A stretch of 35,109 bases of DNA from positions 1 through 35,109 of the forward strand of contig JAJYDI010000002.1 of assembly GCA_021777635.1 (NCBI GenBank). The letters are read 5' to 3'. The position numbers and the translations under genes were made by a program. The DNA is from Pseudomonadota bacterium (lineage in GTDB: Bacteria > Pseudomonadota > Gammaproteobacteria > Xanthomonadales > Rhodanobacteraceae). Of this stretch, positions 1 to 6,895 are shown in pieces (position 1 is the stretch's first letter; each line of letters begins with the position of its first letter). The notes under the pieces were generated by a model, which had not been told where the DNA came from, ran no database searches, and saw only the letters and a list, made by a program, of their open reading frames with translations.

Positions 1-124
1 GCAAATTCCGGTCATAGCGAGAGTCTTTGAGTTTCACAAAAAGCGAGTTTAGCCTTGCACTATCTGCATTGCCGGTATCATCAAGTAACATAAGTGTCTC
101 TCTGAAAATCCCAATTGCGTAGGC
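1..124 (-). pseudogene. In-frame open continuation beyond the stop at 125-127, running off the window edge
   Basis: Reading the minus strand from 124 down to 2 in the frame of the upstream small gene gives 41 codons without a stop, including an internal ATG at 91-89. It could be the downstream half of a gene broken by the TAA at 127-125, or the start of a separate gene beginning at 91. Only about 40 residues are visible, so the two cases cannot be separated here. Confidence 0.3.
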
Positions 125-352
125 TTAAGATCTTGGGTCATATATCTCATTTAGCTCTTGTTGCAATCTCGCAGCCCGCTTTAAATCTTTGATTTCTTCT
201 CCATGCCAATAGATTTCCGCAAGATAACTCTTGGCTTTCATGCTGCCGAGCTTGATGAGTGGCTCCAGCAGCTCTATGGCGCGCCTGTATTCACCTCGCT
301 CAAAACTGTCAATAGCAGGCTGCATATTATTTACTTGGCCAGATTCAGTCAT
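125..352 (-). CDS. Small hypothetical protein with TPR/Sel1-like helical pattern, possibly 5' part of a broken gene
   Basis: The 75-residue product has the alternating small/large helical spacing of TPR or Sel1 repeats (ERGEYRRAIELLEPLIKLG, then AKSYLAEIYWHG). This suggests a protein-protein interaction scaffold, but no function can be assigned. The TAA stop at 125-127 is followed in the same frame by 41 open codons running to the left edge of the window. That continuation reads in the same style (AYAIGIFRETLMLLDDTGN), so the gene may be interrupted by a nonsense mutation. It lies in the lower-GC accessory patch left of cca and is not obviously part of an operon. It may equally be an intact short gene. 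Confidence 0.45.
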   Translation of the reverse strand: MTESGQVNNMQPAIDSFERGEYRRAIELLEPLIKLGSMKAKSYLAEIYWHGEEIKDLKRAARLQQELNEIYDPRS

Positions 353-480
353 TTCAGGCTAAGCCCCAAAGTGGTAGTGGTTACATCGTACCGAATAGTC
401 TGACCGTTAAACTGGGATCAAGTTGCACTTTTCTGAAACTGCGCCCTGACCCCGGTTTTGGTTCAAATTGTCCATCGGAT

Positions 481-571
481 TAAGGGGACGGAGGCAATTA
501 AGCGGATTTCAACGTGAACCTCATGCCTCTGTATGACCTCTGTGATCGATTTAATTCCATCCGTCCCCTTA
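481..571 (+). repeat. 91-bp repeat with inverted terminal arms, copy 1, plus an extra right arm at 581-601
   Basis: The left arm at 481-501 (AAGGGGACGGAGGCAATTAA) is the near-perfect inverse of the right arm at 551-571 (TTAATTCCATCCGTCCCCTT). A further right-arm copy follows at 581-601. The interior is almost the same as in a second copy at 1210-1300, with 84 of 91 positions identical by my alignment. No transposase is encoded inside, so this is a non-autonomous REP/MITE-like element. Arms of this kind are familiar as intergenic repeats near REP-associated tyrosine transposases in proteobacteria, but that link is from memory. This element fills most of the gene-free stretch at 353-661; I saw nothing else firm there. 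Confidence 0.8.
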
Positions 572-661
572 TTGCGGGATTTAATTCCCTCCGTCCCCTT
601 ATTGCCGGCTCTGACCCAGTTCGGTTTTCGCATCAACCGCTGCACTGTTTGGAACATAACG

Positions 662-1135
662 TCAATGTTCAACAACAAGGTTGCCCAGTGCAATGATGCG
701 CCCACCCATCTCCTCAAATTTAGGTACTGTCACTTCCTGAGTTTCGATGGCTTCGCCATCCGTGCAGCATGGGCATGCGTAAATGACGACAGGGTGTTTG
801 TAGAGTTTCTTGAATTCGGAAAATGGAATTCCCGCTGCGGGCTCGGAACCCCGCTCAATACACTTAATGTGCAGTATGCAGAAATCCTTCATCTCTGAAG
901 AGCCACTTAGGCGAGGTGGCAGCGTTGATAAGCCCCCAGATTGAATCGCCCTCCACTCCTCCAACGTTGTTTCTGCTATCACGATATCTAGGACATTACA
1001 TCGGGCCGCAGAGCAAAACCCCACCGAGTCTGTATCTGTTTCCGCTTCAAATTCGAAAAGTGGCAAGGTCGCCAGACAATTCCGGCAGGTCACGATTTTC
1101 ACGGAGCCATGAACAACTTTACTCTTGCTCATCAT
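662..1135 (-). CDS. Hypothetical cysteine-rich protein, possible integron cassette gene
   Basis: The 157-residue soluble protein has several paired cysteines: CRNC near the N-terminus, CSAARC, CILHIKC, and CPCC about 40 residues from the C-terminus. These suggest a zinc-binding or redox protein. I do not recognise a family. Two adjacent ATGs (1135 and 1132) are possible starts. The gene lies on the same strand as the cassette gene at 1386-1643, beyond the attC at 1324-1391, so it may be the next cassette, but I do not see its own attC downstream. It is bracketed by the two 91-bp repeats. Base composition is lower in GC than the core genome to the right. Confidence 0.55.
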   Translation of the reverse strand: MMSKSKVVHGSVKIVTCRNCLATLPLFEFEAETDTDSVGFCSAARCNVLDIVIAETTLEEWRAIQSGGLSTLPPRLSGSSEMKDFCILHIKCIERGSEPAAGIPFSEFKKLYKHPVVIYACPCCTDGEAIETQEVTVPKFEEMGGRIIALGNLVVEH

Positions 1136-1209
1136 TTCACACCCTTCGAACCGAACAGGATAAGGTTAACTCCGCCATCGGCCTGAGCGGATGGCGCAAT
1201 AATGCCGAT

Positions 1210-1300
1210 TAAGGGGACGGAGGCAATTAAGCGGCTTCTAACGTGAACTTTATGCCTCTGTATGACCTCTGTGATCGATTTAATTCCCTCCGTCACCTTA
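1210..1300 (+). repeat. 91-bp repeat with inverted terminal arms, copy 2
   Basis: This is a second copy, in the same orientation, of the element at 481-571, with the same length and about seven substitutions. The left arm is 1210-1230 and the right arm 1280-1300; the right arm has one mismatch within CCGTCACC where copy 1 has CCGTCCCC. It sits between the start of the cysteine-rich gene (1135) and the attC site (1324), in the leader of that gene. Confidence 0.8.
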
Positions 1301-1323
1301 TTGCGTTCATAGCTTCCCCTATC

Positions 1324-1391
1324 ATCTAACGCCTAGGTTAAGCCGACGCCGCGGCTTTTCGCGGCGGTCGGCTTTGAACCGCTGGTTAGGC
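1324..1391 (-). other. Integron attC recombination site (59-base element type)
   Basis: The site runs from ATCTAAC (1324-1330, fits RYYYAAC) to GTTAGGC (1385-1391, fits GTTRRRY). The 68 bases between and including them fold into an imperfect hairpin. AAGCCGAC pairs with GTCGGCTT and GCCGCG with CGCGGC, leaving a single bulged G, and outer GGTT pairs with AACC. Core sites plus extrahelical bases are the defining features of attC. The minus-strand gene at 1386-1643 ends with its TAA inside the core (GCCTAAC), the usual arrangement of cassette gene and attC, so the cassette reads on the minus strand. No integrase gene is in the window. Confidence 0.85.
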
Positions 1392-1643
1392 TGAATACTG
1401 ATCTGCAAGCTCTAGTAGAGCGGAGGACAAACGACGCAAGAAGTCGCTGTCTGTTGGCAGAGTAAATATTGCAGAGGAGTCTCCAGCTCTTTCACCCGCG
1501 TAATGCATATTTATCTCGTGATGATCGTGAGTGATGTATACGGCGGTTGGAGCCCACTCGAAGCGAGGTTTGCCAAAGTTTTTTGAGACGGTAACGGAAA
1601 ACGGCTGCTTGATTCCGACGTATTTCCCTTTTTGGATTTTCAT
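1386..1643 (-). CDS. Integron cassette gene, hypothetical 85-aa protein
   Basis: The product is a small soluble protein with a mixed beta/alpha pattern (KQPFSVTVSKNFGKPRFEW, ITHDHHEINMHYAG). I do not recognise a family. The start is the ATG at 1643, with AGGGAGAA as a possible ribosome site just upstream. The TAA stop overlaps the attC core, and a GTTRRRY core (GTTGGGC, minus strand) lies about 14 bases upstream of the start codon. The gene plus attC therefore form a compact cassette of about 270 bp. Cassette genes usually rely on an external promoter, and none was seen. Confidence 0.65.
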   Translation of the reverse strand: MKIQKGKYVGIKQPFSVTVSKNFGKPRFEWAPTAVYITHDHHEINMHYAGERAGDSSAIFTLPTDSDFLRRLSSALLELADQYSA

Positions 1644-1657
1644 AAGTTCTCCCTAAA

Positions 1658-1664
1658 GCCCAAC
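1658..1664 (-). other. Candidate cassette boundary core site (GTTGGGC)
   Basis: The minus strand reads GTTGGGC, matching the GTTRRRY core, 14 bases before the ATG of the cassette gene. This is where the 5' end of a cassette would have joined the preceding attC or attI. No complete attC is recognisable on the far side (1665 onwards), so this may be the eroded end of an array. Confidence 0.4.
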
Positions 1665-1962
1665 AAGAAGTAGTCCCCGGATCCGGGGGGATAGCGCCGG
1701 ATATTCAGCTTCATCCTGCGTGCTGTCAATCCGAAAATTCCTGCGCCGATCAGCGGCCAGGATGACGGCGCAGCCGCGCGCCAAGGCTGGCATGCGCCTT
1801 GCCAGTCGCGCAAAGCGAGGGGTATGAATTATCACCCCGGATCCGAGGGCATGAATGCAGTGGCGCCCGCCACGCGGGCACTTCGTCTGATGGACGAAGT
1901 GCGTCGCCGTTTGCGTTCAAATTGTCCCTGACACCTTTACCTGTGCGTGGCACAATCCGGCC
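1665..1962. repeat. Gene-free stretch with palindromes between cassette and cca
   Basis: I see no gene here. It contains a perfect 14-bp palindrome CCCCGGATCCGGGG at 1675-1688, whose first 11 bases recur at 1835-1845. It also has a perfect hairpin GCACTTCGTC / GACGAAGTGC (1878-1887 and 1893-1902) with a 5-nt loop and no following T-run, so it is more REP-like than a terminator. The 13-mer GTTCAAATTGTCC at 1915-1927 is shared with 461-473 beside the 91-bp repeat. The region looks like a junction of repeat debris abutting the core gene cca. Confidence 0.55.
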
Positions 1963-3195
1963 ATGCGCATTTACCTCGTCGGCGGCGCGGTGCGCGACCG
2001 CCTGCTCGGCCGCGCCGGCGGCGACCGCGATTACGTGGTGGTCGGCGCGCGCCCCGAGGATCTGCTGGCCCTGGGCTACAAGCCGGTCGGCCGCGATTTT
2101 CCGGTGTTCCTGCATCCCGAGACCGGTGCCGAGTACGCGCTGGCGCGCACCGAGCGCAAGACCGCACCCGGCTATCACGGCTTCGAGTTCCACGCCGATC
2201 CCGCGGTGACGCTGGAGCAGGACCTGGCGCGCCGTGATCTCACCATCAACGCGATGGCCGAGGACGCCGACGGGCGCCTGATCGATCCCCACGGTGGCGC
2301 GCGCGATCTCGAAGCGCGACTGCTGCGCCATGTCGCGCCGGCCTTCGTCGAGGATCCGGTGCGGCTGCTGCGAGTGGCACGCTTCGCCGCCCGCTTCGCG
2401 CCGCTGGGTTTTCGCGTCGCCGACGAAACGCAGGCCTTGATGCAGGCGATGGTGGCCGCCGGCGAGGTCGATCATCTGGTACCCGAGCGAGTGTGGACCG
2501 AGATGGCGCGCGCGCTGGCCGAGCCGCAGCCGTCGGCCTTCCTGCGCACGTTGCGCGCCTGCGGTGCGCTGGCGGTGCTGCTGCCCGAGGTGGACGCGCT
2601 GTACGGCGTGCCGCAGCGGGCGGATTTCCATCCCGAGATCGACACCGGCCTGCACATCGAGCTGGTGCTGGACCAGGCGGCGCGGCTGGCGCCCGGCGAC
2701 GCCGAGGTCGCCTTCGCGGCGCTGACCCACGATCTGGGCAAGGCGCTGACGCCTGCGGACGTCCGGCCTCGGCACATCGGCCATGAGCACGCTGGCCTCG
2801 CGCCTCTGGCCGCGCTGTGCGCGCGGCTGAAGGTACCCAACGCGCACGCCGAACTGGCGCGACTGGCTTGCCGCGAACATCTGCGCGTGCATCAGGCGCT
2901 GCAGCTGCGGCCCGCCACCGTGCTGGACCTGCTGGAGCACTGCGATGCCCTGCGCCGGCCCGGGCGTTTCGCGCAACTGCTGGCGGCGTGCGAGTCCGAC
3001 CAGCGCGGGCGCGACGGCCACGCCGAGGATGCCTATCCGCAGGCCGCGTGGCTGCAGCGCGCGCGCGCCGCCGCGGCCGCGGTCAGTGCGGCGCAGGTGA
3101 TGCGCGAGGGGCTCGACGGCCCTGCGCTGGGCGAGGCGCTGCGCCAGGCCCGCGTGCGCGCGATCGCTGCGCTGACGCGAGTTCCGAATCAATAG
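1963..3195 (+). CDS. cca: Multifunctional CCA protein (tRNA nucleotidyltransferase with HD phosphohydrolase domain)
   Basis: This enzyme adds and repairs the 3'-CCA end of tRNA using CTP and ATP. The N-terminal class II nucleotidyltransferase head has LVGGAVRD (residues 5-12) and the metal-binding pair in [10 protein letters not shown] (D21, D23). [10 protein letters not shown] lies near 90-99 and the [16 protein letters not shown] neck motif near 130-145. The C-terminal HD domain has HDLGK (256-260) and HIGHEHAG (271-278), which in the family give phosphohydrolase activity. At 410 residues it matches the E. coli form (about 412). It marks the change from the accessory patch to the core-like high-GC sequence. 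The stop is immediately followed by the promoter of the aromatic operon. Confidence 0.97.
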   Translation: MRIYLVGGAVRDRLLGRAGGDRDYVVVGARPEDLLALGYKPVGRDFPVFLHPETGAEYALARTERKTAPGYHGFEFHADPAVTLEQDLARRDLTINAMAEDADGRLIDPHGGARDLEARLLRHVAPAFVEDPVRLLRVARFAARFAPLGFRVADETQALMQAMVAAGEVDHLVPERVWTEMARALAEPQPSAFLRTLRACGALAVLLPEVDALYGVPQRADFHPEIDTGLHIELVLDQAARLAPGDAEVAFAALTHDLGKALTPADVRPRHIGHEHAGLAPLAALCARLKVPNAHAELARLACREHLRVHQALQLRPATVLDLLEHCDALRRPGRFAQLLAACESDQRGRDGHAEDAYPQAAWLQRARAAAAAVSAAQVMREGLDGPALGEALRQARVRAIAALTRVPNQ

Positions 3196-3224
3196 TTGAC
3201 CGGGGCGGGGACGCGTCATACAGT
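3196..3224 (+). promoter_or_regulatory. Sigma70-type promoter for the anaerobic aromatic operon
   Basis: TTGACC (3196-3201) and TACAGT (3219-3224) are separated by exactly 17 bases. The -35 matches 5 of 6 and the -10 matches 4 of 6 consensus positions. The predicted start of transcription is near 3231. The promoter begins one base after the cca stop codon and is the only convincing promoter I see ahead of the 23-gene unit. Confidence 0.55.
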
Positions 3225-3234
3225 TCAGACCCGG

Positions 3235-3256
3235 ACCGAACGAACGTTCGAGCGGT
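3235..3256. promoter_or_regulatory. Candidate operator palindrome for the TetR-family regulator
   Basis: A 22-bp dyad with outer arms ACCG/CGGT and a perfect core CGAACGTTCG (3241-3250); 18 of 22 positions are symmetric. It lies just downstream of the -10, across the predicted transcription start, where a bound repressor would block initiation. The size and GC-rich dyad suit a TetR-family dimer of the acyl-CoA-responsive kind, and such a gene is in the operon at 6230-6892. The pairing is an inference. Confidence 0.55.
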
Positions 3257-3288
3257 ATTGACTGCAATTGTTTGATAGAGCCCTTCGA

Positions 3289-4350
3289 ATGCCAGCCATT
3301 GAAGCGTGGGGAATGTTCTGCGTCGCCATCGGCGAGCCACTGCAGCGCCGCAGCTTCGACGTGCCGGCGCCGGCCGCCGCAGATGTGGTGGTGGCGGTGG
3401 CCGGATGTGGCCTGTGCCATACCGATCTCGGCTTCCTGTCCGGCGCGGTCAAGACCAGGCAGGAGTTGCCGCTGGTGCTTGGGCACGAGATCAGCGGCAC
3501 CGTGGTCGCGGCCGGGGAAGGCTTTTCAGAGCTGCTCGGCCGCCGGGTGGTGGTTCCGGCGGTACTGCCCTGCGGCGACTGCGAGCTGTGCCACGCCGGA
3601 CGCGACAACATCTGTCAGCGCCAGCGCATGCCGGGAAATGATTTCAACGGGGGGTTCGCCAGCCATTTGACCGTGCCGGCTCGCTTCCTCTGCCCGTTGC
3701 CCGATGAACTCGGCGACTTTCCGCTGGCCGAACTCAGCGTGGTGGCGGATGCCATCACCACGCCGTACCAATCAGTGCTGCGCAGCGGCTTGGCCGCCGG
3801 CGAACTGGCCATCGTGGTTGGTGTCGGCGGGGTCGGCCTCTACCTGGTACAGCATGCCCGCAACGTCGGCGCCCATGTGGTGGCCGTGGATGTCGACCCG
3901 GCCCGACTCGAGGCAGCATCGGCGCAGGGCGCCGAGCTGGGCATCGATTCCCGCTCGCTCGACGAGCGCGAACTGCGCAAGGTTATTCGCGCGTTCGCGA
4001 AGGAAAAAGGCTTTCCCGACACGCGCTGGCGGGTATTCGAGGCTAGCGGCAGCGCTGCCGGCCAGCGCGTCGCCTATTCGCTGCTGAACTTTGCCGGCAC
4101 GCTTGGCGTGGTCGGCTTCACCCTGGACAAGATCGATCTGCGCTTGTCCAACATCATGGCCTTTGATGCAGACGTGTTCGGCAACTGGGGGTGCCGCCCG
4201 GCGCACTACCCGGCAGTGGTGGCCGACGTGCTGGCTGGGCGCATCGAGTTGCGCCGTAACGTGCGCCAGTTTCCGCTGGCCGAGATCAATGCCGTCATTG
4301 CCGATGCCCAAGCGCATCGCCTTGGTGTTCGCGCCGTGCTGGTGCCCTGA
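3289..4350 (+). CDS. had: 6-hydroxycyclohex-1-ene-1-carbonyl-CoA dehydrogenase (zinc alcohol dehydrogenase family)
   Basis: In the Thauera-type benzoyl-CoA pathway this enzyme oxidises 6-hydroxycyclohex-1-ene-1-carbonyl-CoA to the 6-oxo compound with NAD+. The sequence is a medium-chain zinc dehydrogenase. It has a catalytic zinc motif CGLCHTDLG followed by GHEISG, a structural zinc motif CX2CX2CX7C (PCGDCELCHAGRDNIC), and a Rossmann motif VGVGGVGLYLVQHA. The family alone does not fix the substrate; the call rests on the adjacent oah, dch and bcr genes. The start is taken as ATG 3289 (353 aa). A TTG at 3268 would add 7 residues but sits very close to the operator. It is the first gene of the operon. 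Confidence 0.85.
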   Translation: MPAIEAWGMFCVAIGEPLQRRSFDVPAPAAADVVVAVAGCGLCHTDLGFLSGAVKTRQELPLVLGHEISGTVVAAGEGFSELLGRRVVVPAVLPCGDCELCHAGRDNICQRQRMPGNDFNGGFASHLTVPARFLCPLPDELGDFPLAELSVVADAITTPYQSVLRSGLAAGELAIVVGVGGVGLYLVQHARNVGAHVVAVDVDPARLEAASAQGAELGIDSRSLDERELRKVIRAFAKEKGFPDTRWRVFEASGSAAGQRVAYSLLNFAGTLGVVGFTLDKIDLRLSNIMAFDADVFGNWGCRPAHYPAVVADVLAGRIELRRNVRQFPLAEINAVIADAQAHRLGVRAVLVP

Positions 4351-4378
4351 GTTCCGCCCTCCGATGCCATTTGACGCC

Positions 4379-5464
4379 ATGAAAAATCATCACCTGCTCG
4401 ATAGTTACAGCTACCGCGACATCCTGGTCGAGAGGCGTCCGCTGCGCGACGTCGACGGCCGCCCCATCGAAGGTCTGTACAACGCCTGGATCCTTCTCAA
4501 CAACCCGGGCCAGATGAACTCCTACACCACGCAGGCGGTGAAGGAACTGATCTTGGCTTTCCGTGAGGCCTCTTGCGACCGCTCGGTAGTCGCGGTGGTG
4601 TTCACAGCGGTCGGTGACAAGGCGTTCTGCACCGGCGGCAACACCAAGGAATATGCCGAGTACTACGCCGGCAATCCGCAGGAATACAAGCAGTACATGC
4701 GGCTGTTCAACGACATGGTCACGGCGATCCTGTTGTGCGACAAGCCAGTGATCAACCGGGTCAATGGCATGCGTATCGCTGGTGGCCAGGAAATTGGCAT
4801 GGCCTGCGATTTCACCCTCGCCGCGGATACCGCCCGTTTCGGTCAGGCCGGCCCCAAGCATGGCTCGGCGCCGGACGGCGGCTCCACCGATTTCCTGCAT
4901 CTGTTCGTAGGCATGACCCGGGCAATGGAGTCCTGCACCCTGTGCGAGCACTGGTCAGCGCATGCTGCCGTGGACTTCGGACTGATCAACCGCATCGTGC
5001 CGGTGCTCCGCAAGCCGGACGGCGAGTTCATCGCCAATCCGATGGTGTCCACCGAGCGGTTCGATGCCTGGGGCAATCCGGCCTACGGCGCCTACAGAAC
5101 CGGCTCGTCACGCGAGGCCGGCAAGGCGGCGATGGAAGGTTGCACGGTCGACTTCAGCCTACTCGATGCCGAGGTCGAGGCGCTGGCCTACAAGCTTTCG
5201 CTGACCATGCCCGACTGCCTGAGCAAGACCCTCGAGTCGGTACGCAAGAAGAAGCTCGAGCACTGGCAGCGCAACTGCGAAACAAACCGCTCGTGGCTGG
5301 CGCTGAACATGATGACAGAGGGACGCGCCGGATTCCGCGCCTTTAACGAAGGACCCAGACAGCAGCGCGAGGTCGACTTCCACGAGTTGCGCCGGGCACT
5401 GGCCGATGCGCAGCCGTGGGACGAGCAACTGCTGGCGCGCATCCTGCCGAGGGCGGAGCGGTGA
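4379..5464 (+). CDS. oah: 6-oxocyclohex-1-ene-1-carbonyl-CoA hydrolase (ring-opening crotonase-family enzyme)
   Basis: This enzyme adds water twice to 6-oxocyclohex-1-ene-1-carbonyl-CoA and cleaves the C-C bond to give 3-hydroxypimelyl-CoA, the ring-opening step. The crotonase fold is visible: an oxyanion-hole region FTAVGDKAFCTGGNTKEYAEYY, then NRVNGMRIAGGQEIGMACDF, and GQAGPKHGSAPDGGSTDFL. The last segment, together with the long C-terminal region, is typical of Oah/BamA rather than ordinary enoyl-CoA hydratases. The length of 361 aa is close to the roughly 375 of Thauera Oah. An in-frame ATG at 4364 would add 5 residues; neither start has a clear ribosome site. The stop overlaps the GTG start of the next gene. 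Confidence 0.88.
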   Translation: MKNHHLLDSYSYRDILVERRPLRDVDGRPIEGLYNAWILLNNPGQMNSYTTQAVKELILAFREASCDRSVVAVVFTAVGDKAFCTGGNTKEYAEYYAGNPQEYKQYMRLFNDMVTAILLCDKPVINRVNGMRIAGGQEIGMACDFTLAADTARFGQAGPKHGSAPDGGSTDFLHLFVGMTRAMESCTLCEHWSAHAAVDFGLINRIVPVLRKPDGEFIANPMVSTERFDAWGNPAYGAYRTGSSREAGKAAMEGCTVDFSLLDAEVEALAYKLSLTMPDCLSKTLESVRKKKLEHWQRNCETNRSWLALNMMTEGRAGFRAFNEGPRQQREVDFHELRRALADAQPWDEQLLARILPRAER

Positions 5465-6237
5465 GCTTCTCGACGCTGGCGCTGACCGAACTCTGTGACG
5501 GCCAAGTGCTGAGGGTGGCGTTGAACACGCCGCCGGCCAACATCCTAAGCGCACAGATGATTGGGGAGCTGCGGGCGCTGCTGGCCGACGAGCGCGCGCC
5601 GTCCAAGCGCAAGGCGATCGTGCTGGTCGGCGCCGGTGCACACTTCTGCTACGGCGCCAGCGTGCCCGAACACCGCGCCAGAGAAGTCGGGGCGATGCTC
5701 CCACAATTTCACGGCCTGATCGACGACCTGCTATCGCACCCGGTGGCCAGCATTGCCCTGGTTTCGGGCCGTTGCCTGGGCGGCGGTTTCGAACTGGCGC
5801 TGGGCTGCAGCCTGCTGTTCGCGGACGAGTCGGCCCGCTTTGCCTTGCCAGAAATCCAGCTTGGTGTGTTCCCGCCGGTGGCGGCGGTGCTGTTGCCGCA
5901 AATGGGCGCGGCGGCATTGGCGCCGCGCCTGGTGCTTTCAGGTGAAATCGTCGATGCCGCGCTACTGGAGCGGTTCGGCCTGCTCGCCGCGCGCGCGCCG
6001 ACCGGCGGCGCCGATGCCGCCGTCGATGCCTGGATCAGCAAACACCTGTTGCAGCGAAGCGCCGCCAGCTTGCGCTGCGCCCACCGCGCGCTGCGCGCCT
6101 CGTTGCTGGCGCACTACCGTGCCCAGATAGGCAACGCCGAACGGCTTTACCTCGATGAACTCATGGCCACGCACGACGCCAACGAGGGCATCGCAGCCTT
6201 CATGGACAAGCGCGCGGCGGTTTGGACCGATGCCTGA
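5461..6237 (+). CDS. dch: Cyclohexa-1,5-diene-1-carbonyl-CoA hydratase
   Basis: This crotonase-family enzyme hydrates the dienoyl-CoA product of benzoyl-CoA reductase to 6-hydroxycyclohex-1-ene-1-carbonyl-CoA. It has the oxyanion-hole segment GAGAHFCYGASVPEH, the helix motif VSGRCLGGGFELALGCSLLF, and ALPEIQLGVFPPVAAVLLP. The start is taken as the GTG at 5461, inside the GTGA overlap with oah and preceded by GAGGGCGGAG. This gives 258 aa, the usual Dch length; an upstream in-frame start at 5416 would lie inside oah. The set had-oah-dch covers all steps from dienoyl-CoA to 3-hydroxypimelyl-CoA. Confidence 0.88.
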   Translation: MSFSTLALTELCDGQVLRVALNTPPANILSAQMIGELRALLADERAPSKRKAIVLVGAGAHFCYGASVPEHRAREVGAMLPQFHGLIDDLLSHPVASIALVSGRCLGGGFELALGCSLLFADESARFALPEIQLGVFPPVAAVLLPQMGAAALAPRLVLSGEIVDAALLERFGLLAARAPTGGADAAVDAWISKHLLQRSAASLRCAHRALRASLLAHYRAQIGNAERLYLDELMATHDANEGIAAFMDKRAAVWTDA

Positions 6238-6892
6238 CGTGGACGCTACCGCCGTCACTTGCCAGCCTTGCCCGGACGACATCCTCGCCCAGAGCGCGGC
6301 CCTGATGTCCAGTCAGGGCTACCACGGCACCAGCATGCGCGACCTGGCGCGCACTACCGGGCGCAGCCTGTCAGGGCTGTACCACCACTTCGCCAACAAG
6401 GAAGAGCTGCTGTACCTGATCAACGAGCGCGGCTTTTCCCCGCTGCTGACCAATGCCGAGCACCTGCGCCGCGAATACCGCAGCGGCACCATCCGCGCAC
6501 ACGCCGCCGGCCCGGCCAGCGCCGCCCTGCTATGCGACCTGATCGGTGCCCATCTCGGCTATTTCGGCAGCCACCTCAGCGAGATGAGGGTGATGATGTT
6601 CGGAACTCAACCGATGAGTTCGGCCCACGGCCAGGCGATCCGGCAAATGAAGGACCGCTACACCGAGATCTTCAAGTTCGCGGTCGGCGAGTACATCGGC
6701 GCCCGGCGCGAAGCGGCAACGGCGACCGAAATCGAGCGCAAGACCTACCTCCTGTTCGGAATGATGAACTGGATCTTCGGCTGGTACTCGTTAGAAGAGC
6801 ACGGCCCAGTCGAGGCGCTGGCCGAGGAAATCTACACCACCTTCACCAAGGGTTGCCTCGCCTTGCGCCCGCCTGCTGCGCGCGACGAGTAG
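6230..6892 (+). CDS. TetR/AcrR-family transcriptional regulator
   Basis: A 220-aa regulator with an N-terminal TetR helix-turn-helix: SSQGYHGTSMRDLARTTGRS then LSGLYHHFANKEELLYLI (about residues 27-65). The rest is an all-helical ligand-binding domain of the FadR/PaaR-like type that usually senses an acyl-CoA. The start ATG at 6230 overlaps the end of dch by 8 bases; an upstream in-frame ATG at 6155 lies inside dch and is less likely. Its place inside the operon, three bases before bcrC, suggests it controls its own operon through the dyad at 3235-3256. Known benzoyl-CoA pathway regulators (BzdR, BadR) belong to other families, so its ligand is unknown. Benzoyl-CoA or a dienoyl-CoA is a reasonable guess. 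Confidence 0.88.
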   Translation: MPDVDATAVTCQPCPDDILAQSAALMSSQGYHGTSMRDLARTTGRSLSGLYHHFANKEELLYLINERGFSPLLTNAEHLRREYRSGTIRAHAAGPASAALLCDLIGAHLGYFGSHLSEMRVMMFGTQPMSSAHGQAIRQMKDRYTEIFKFAVGEYIGARREAATATEIERKTYLLFGMMNWIFGWYSLEEHGPVEALAEEIYTTFTKGCLALRPPAARDE

Positions 6893-6895
6893 ACC

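Noticed and set aside
481..601. CRISPR-like spacing of the repeated arms at 481-601
   Set aside because: The arms are inverted, there are too few units, and spacing is irregular (interior of 49 bp, then 9 bp). It fits a MITE/REP element, not CRISPR.
1878..1902. Hairpin as a rho-independent terminator
   Set aside because: The stem is perfect but no T-run follows on either strand, so a repeat palindrome is more likely.
1750..3486. 578-codon open frame on the minus strand across cca
   Set aside because: It is antisense to cca, low in complexity (Arg/Gln/Ala/Gly-rich) and has no family motif. Such frames arise opposite high-GC coding sequence.
4091..4378. N-terminal extension of oah by about 96 residues
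   Set aside because: This part lies in another frame of had, is Trp/Pro/Ser-rich shadow sequence, and is absent from the Oah family. The ATG at 4379 (or 4364) gives the right length.
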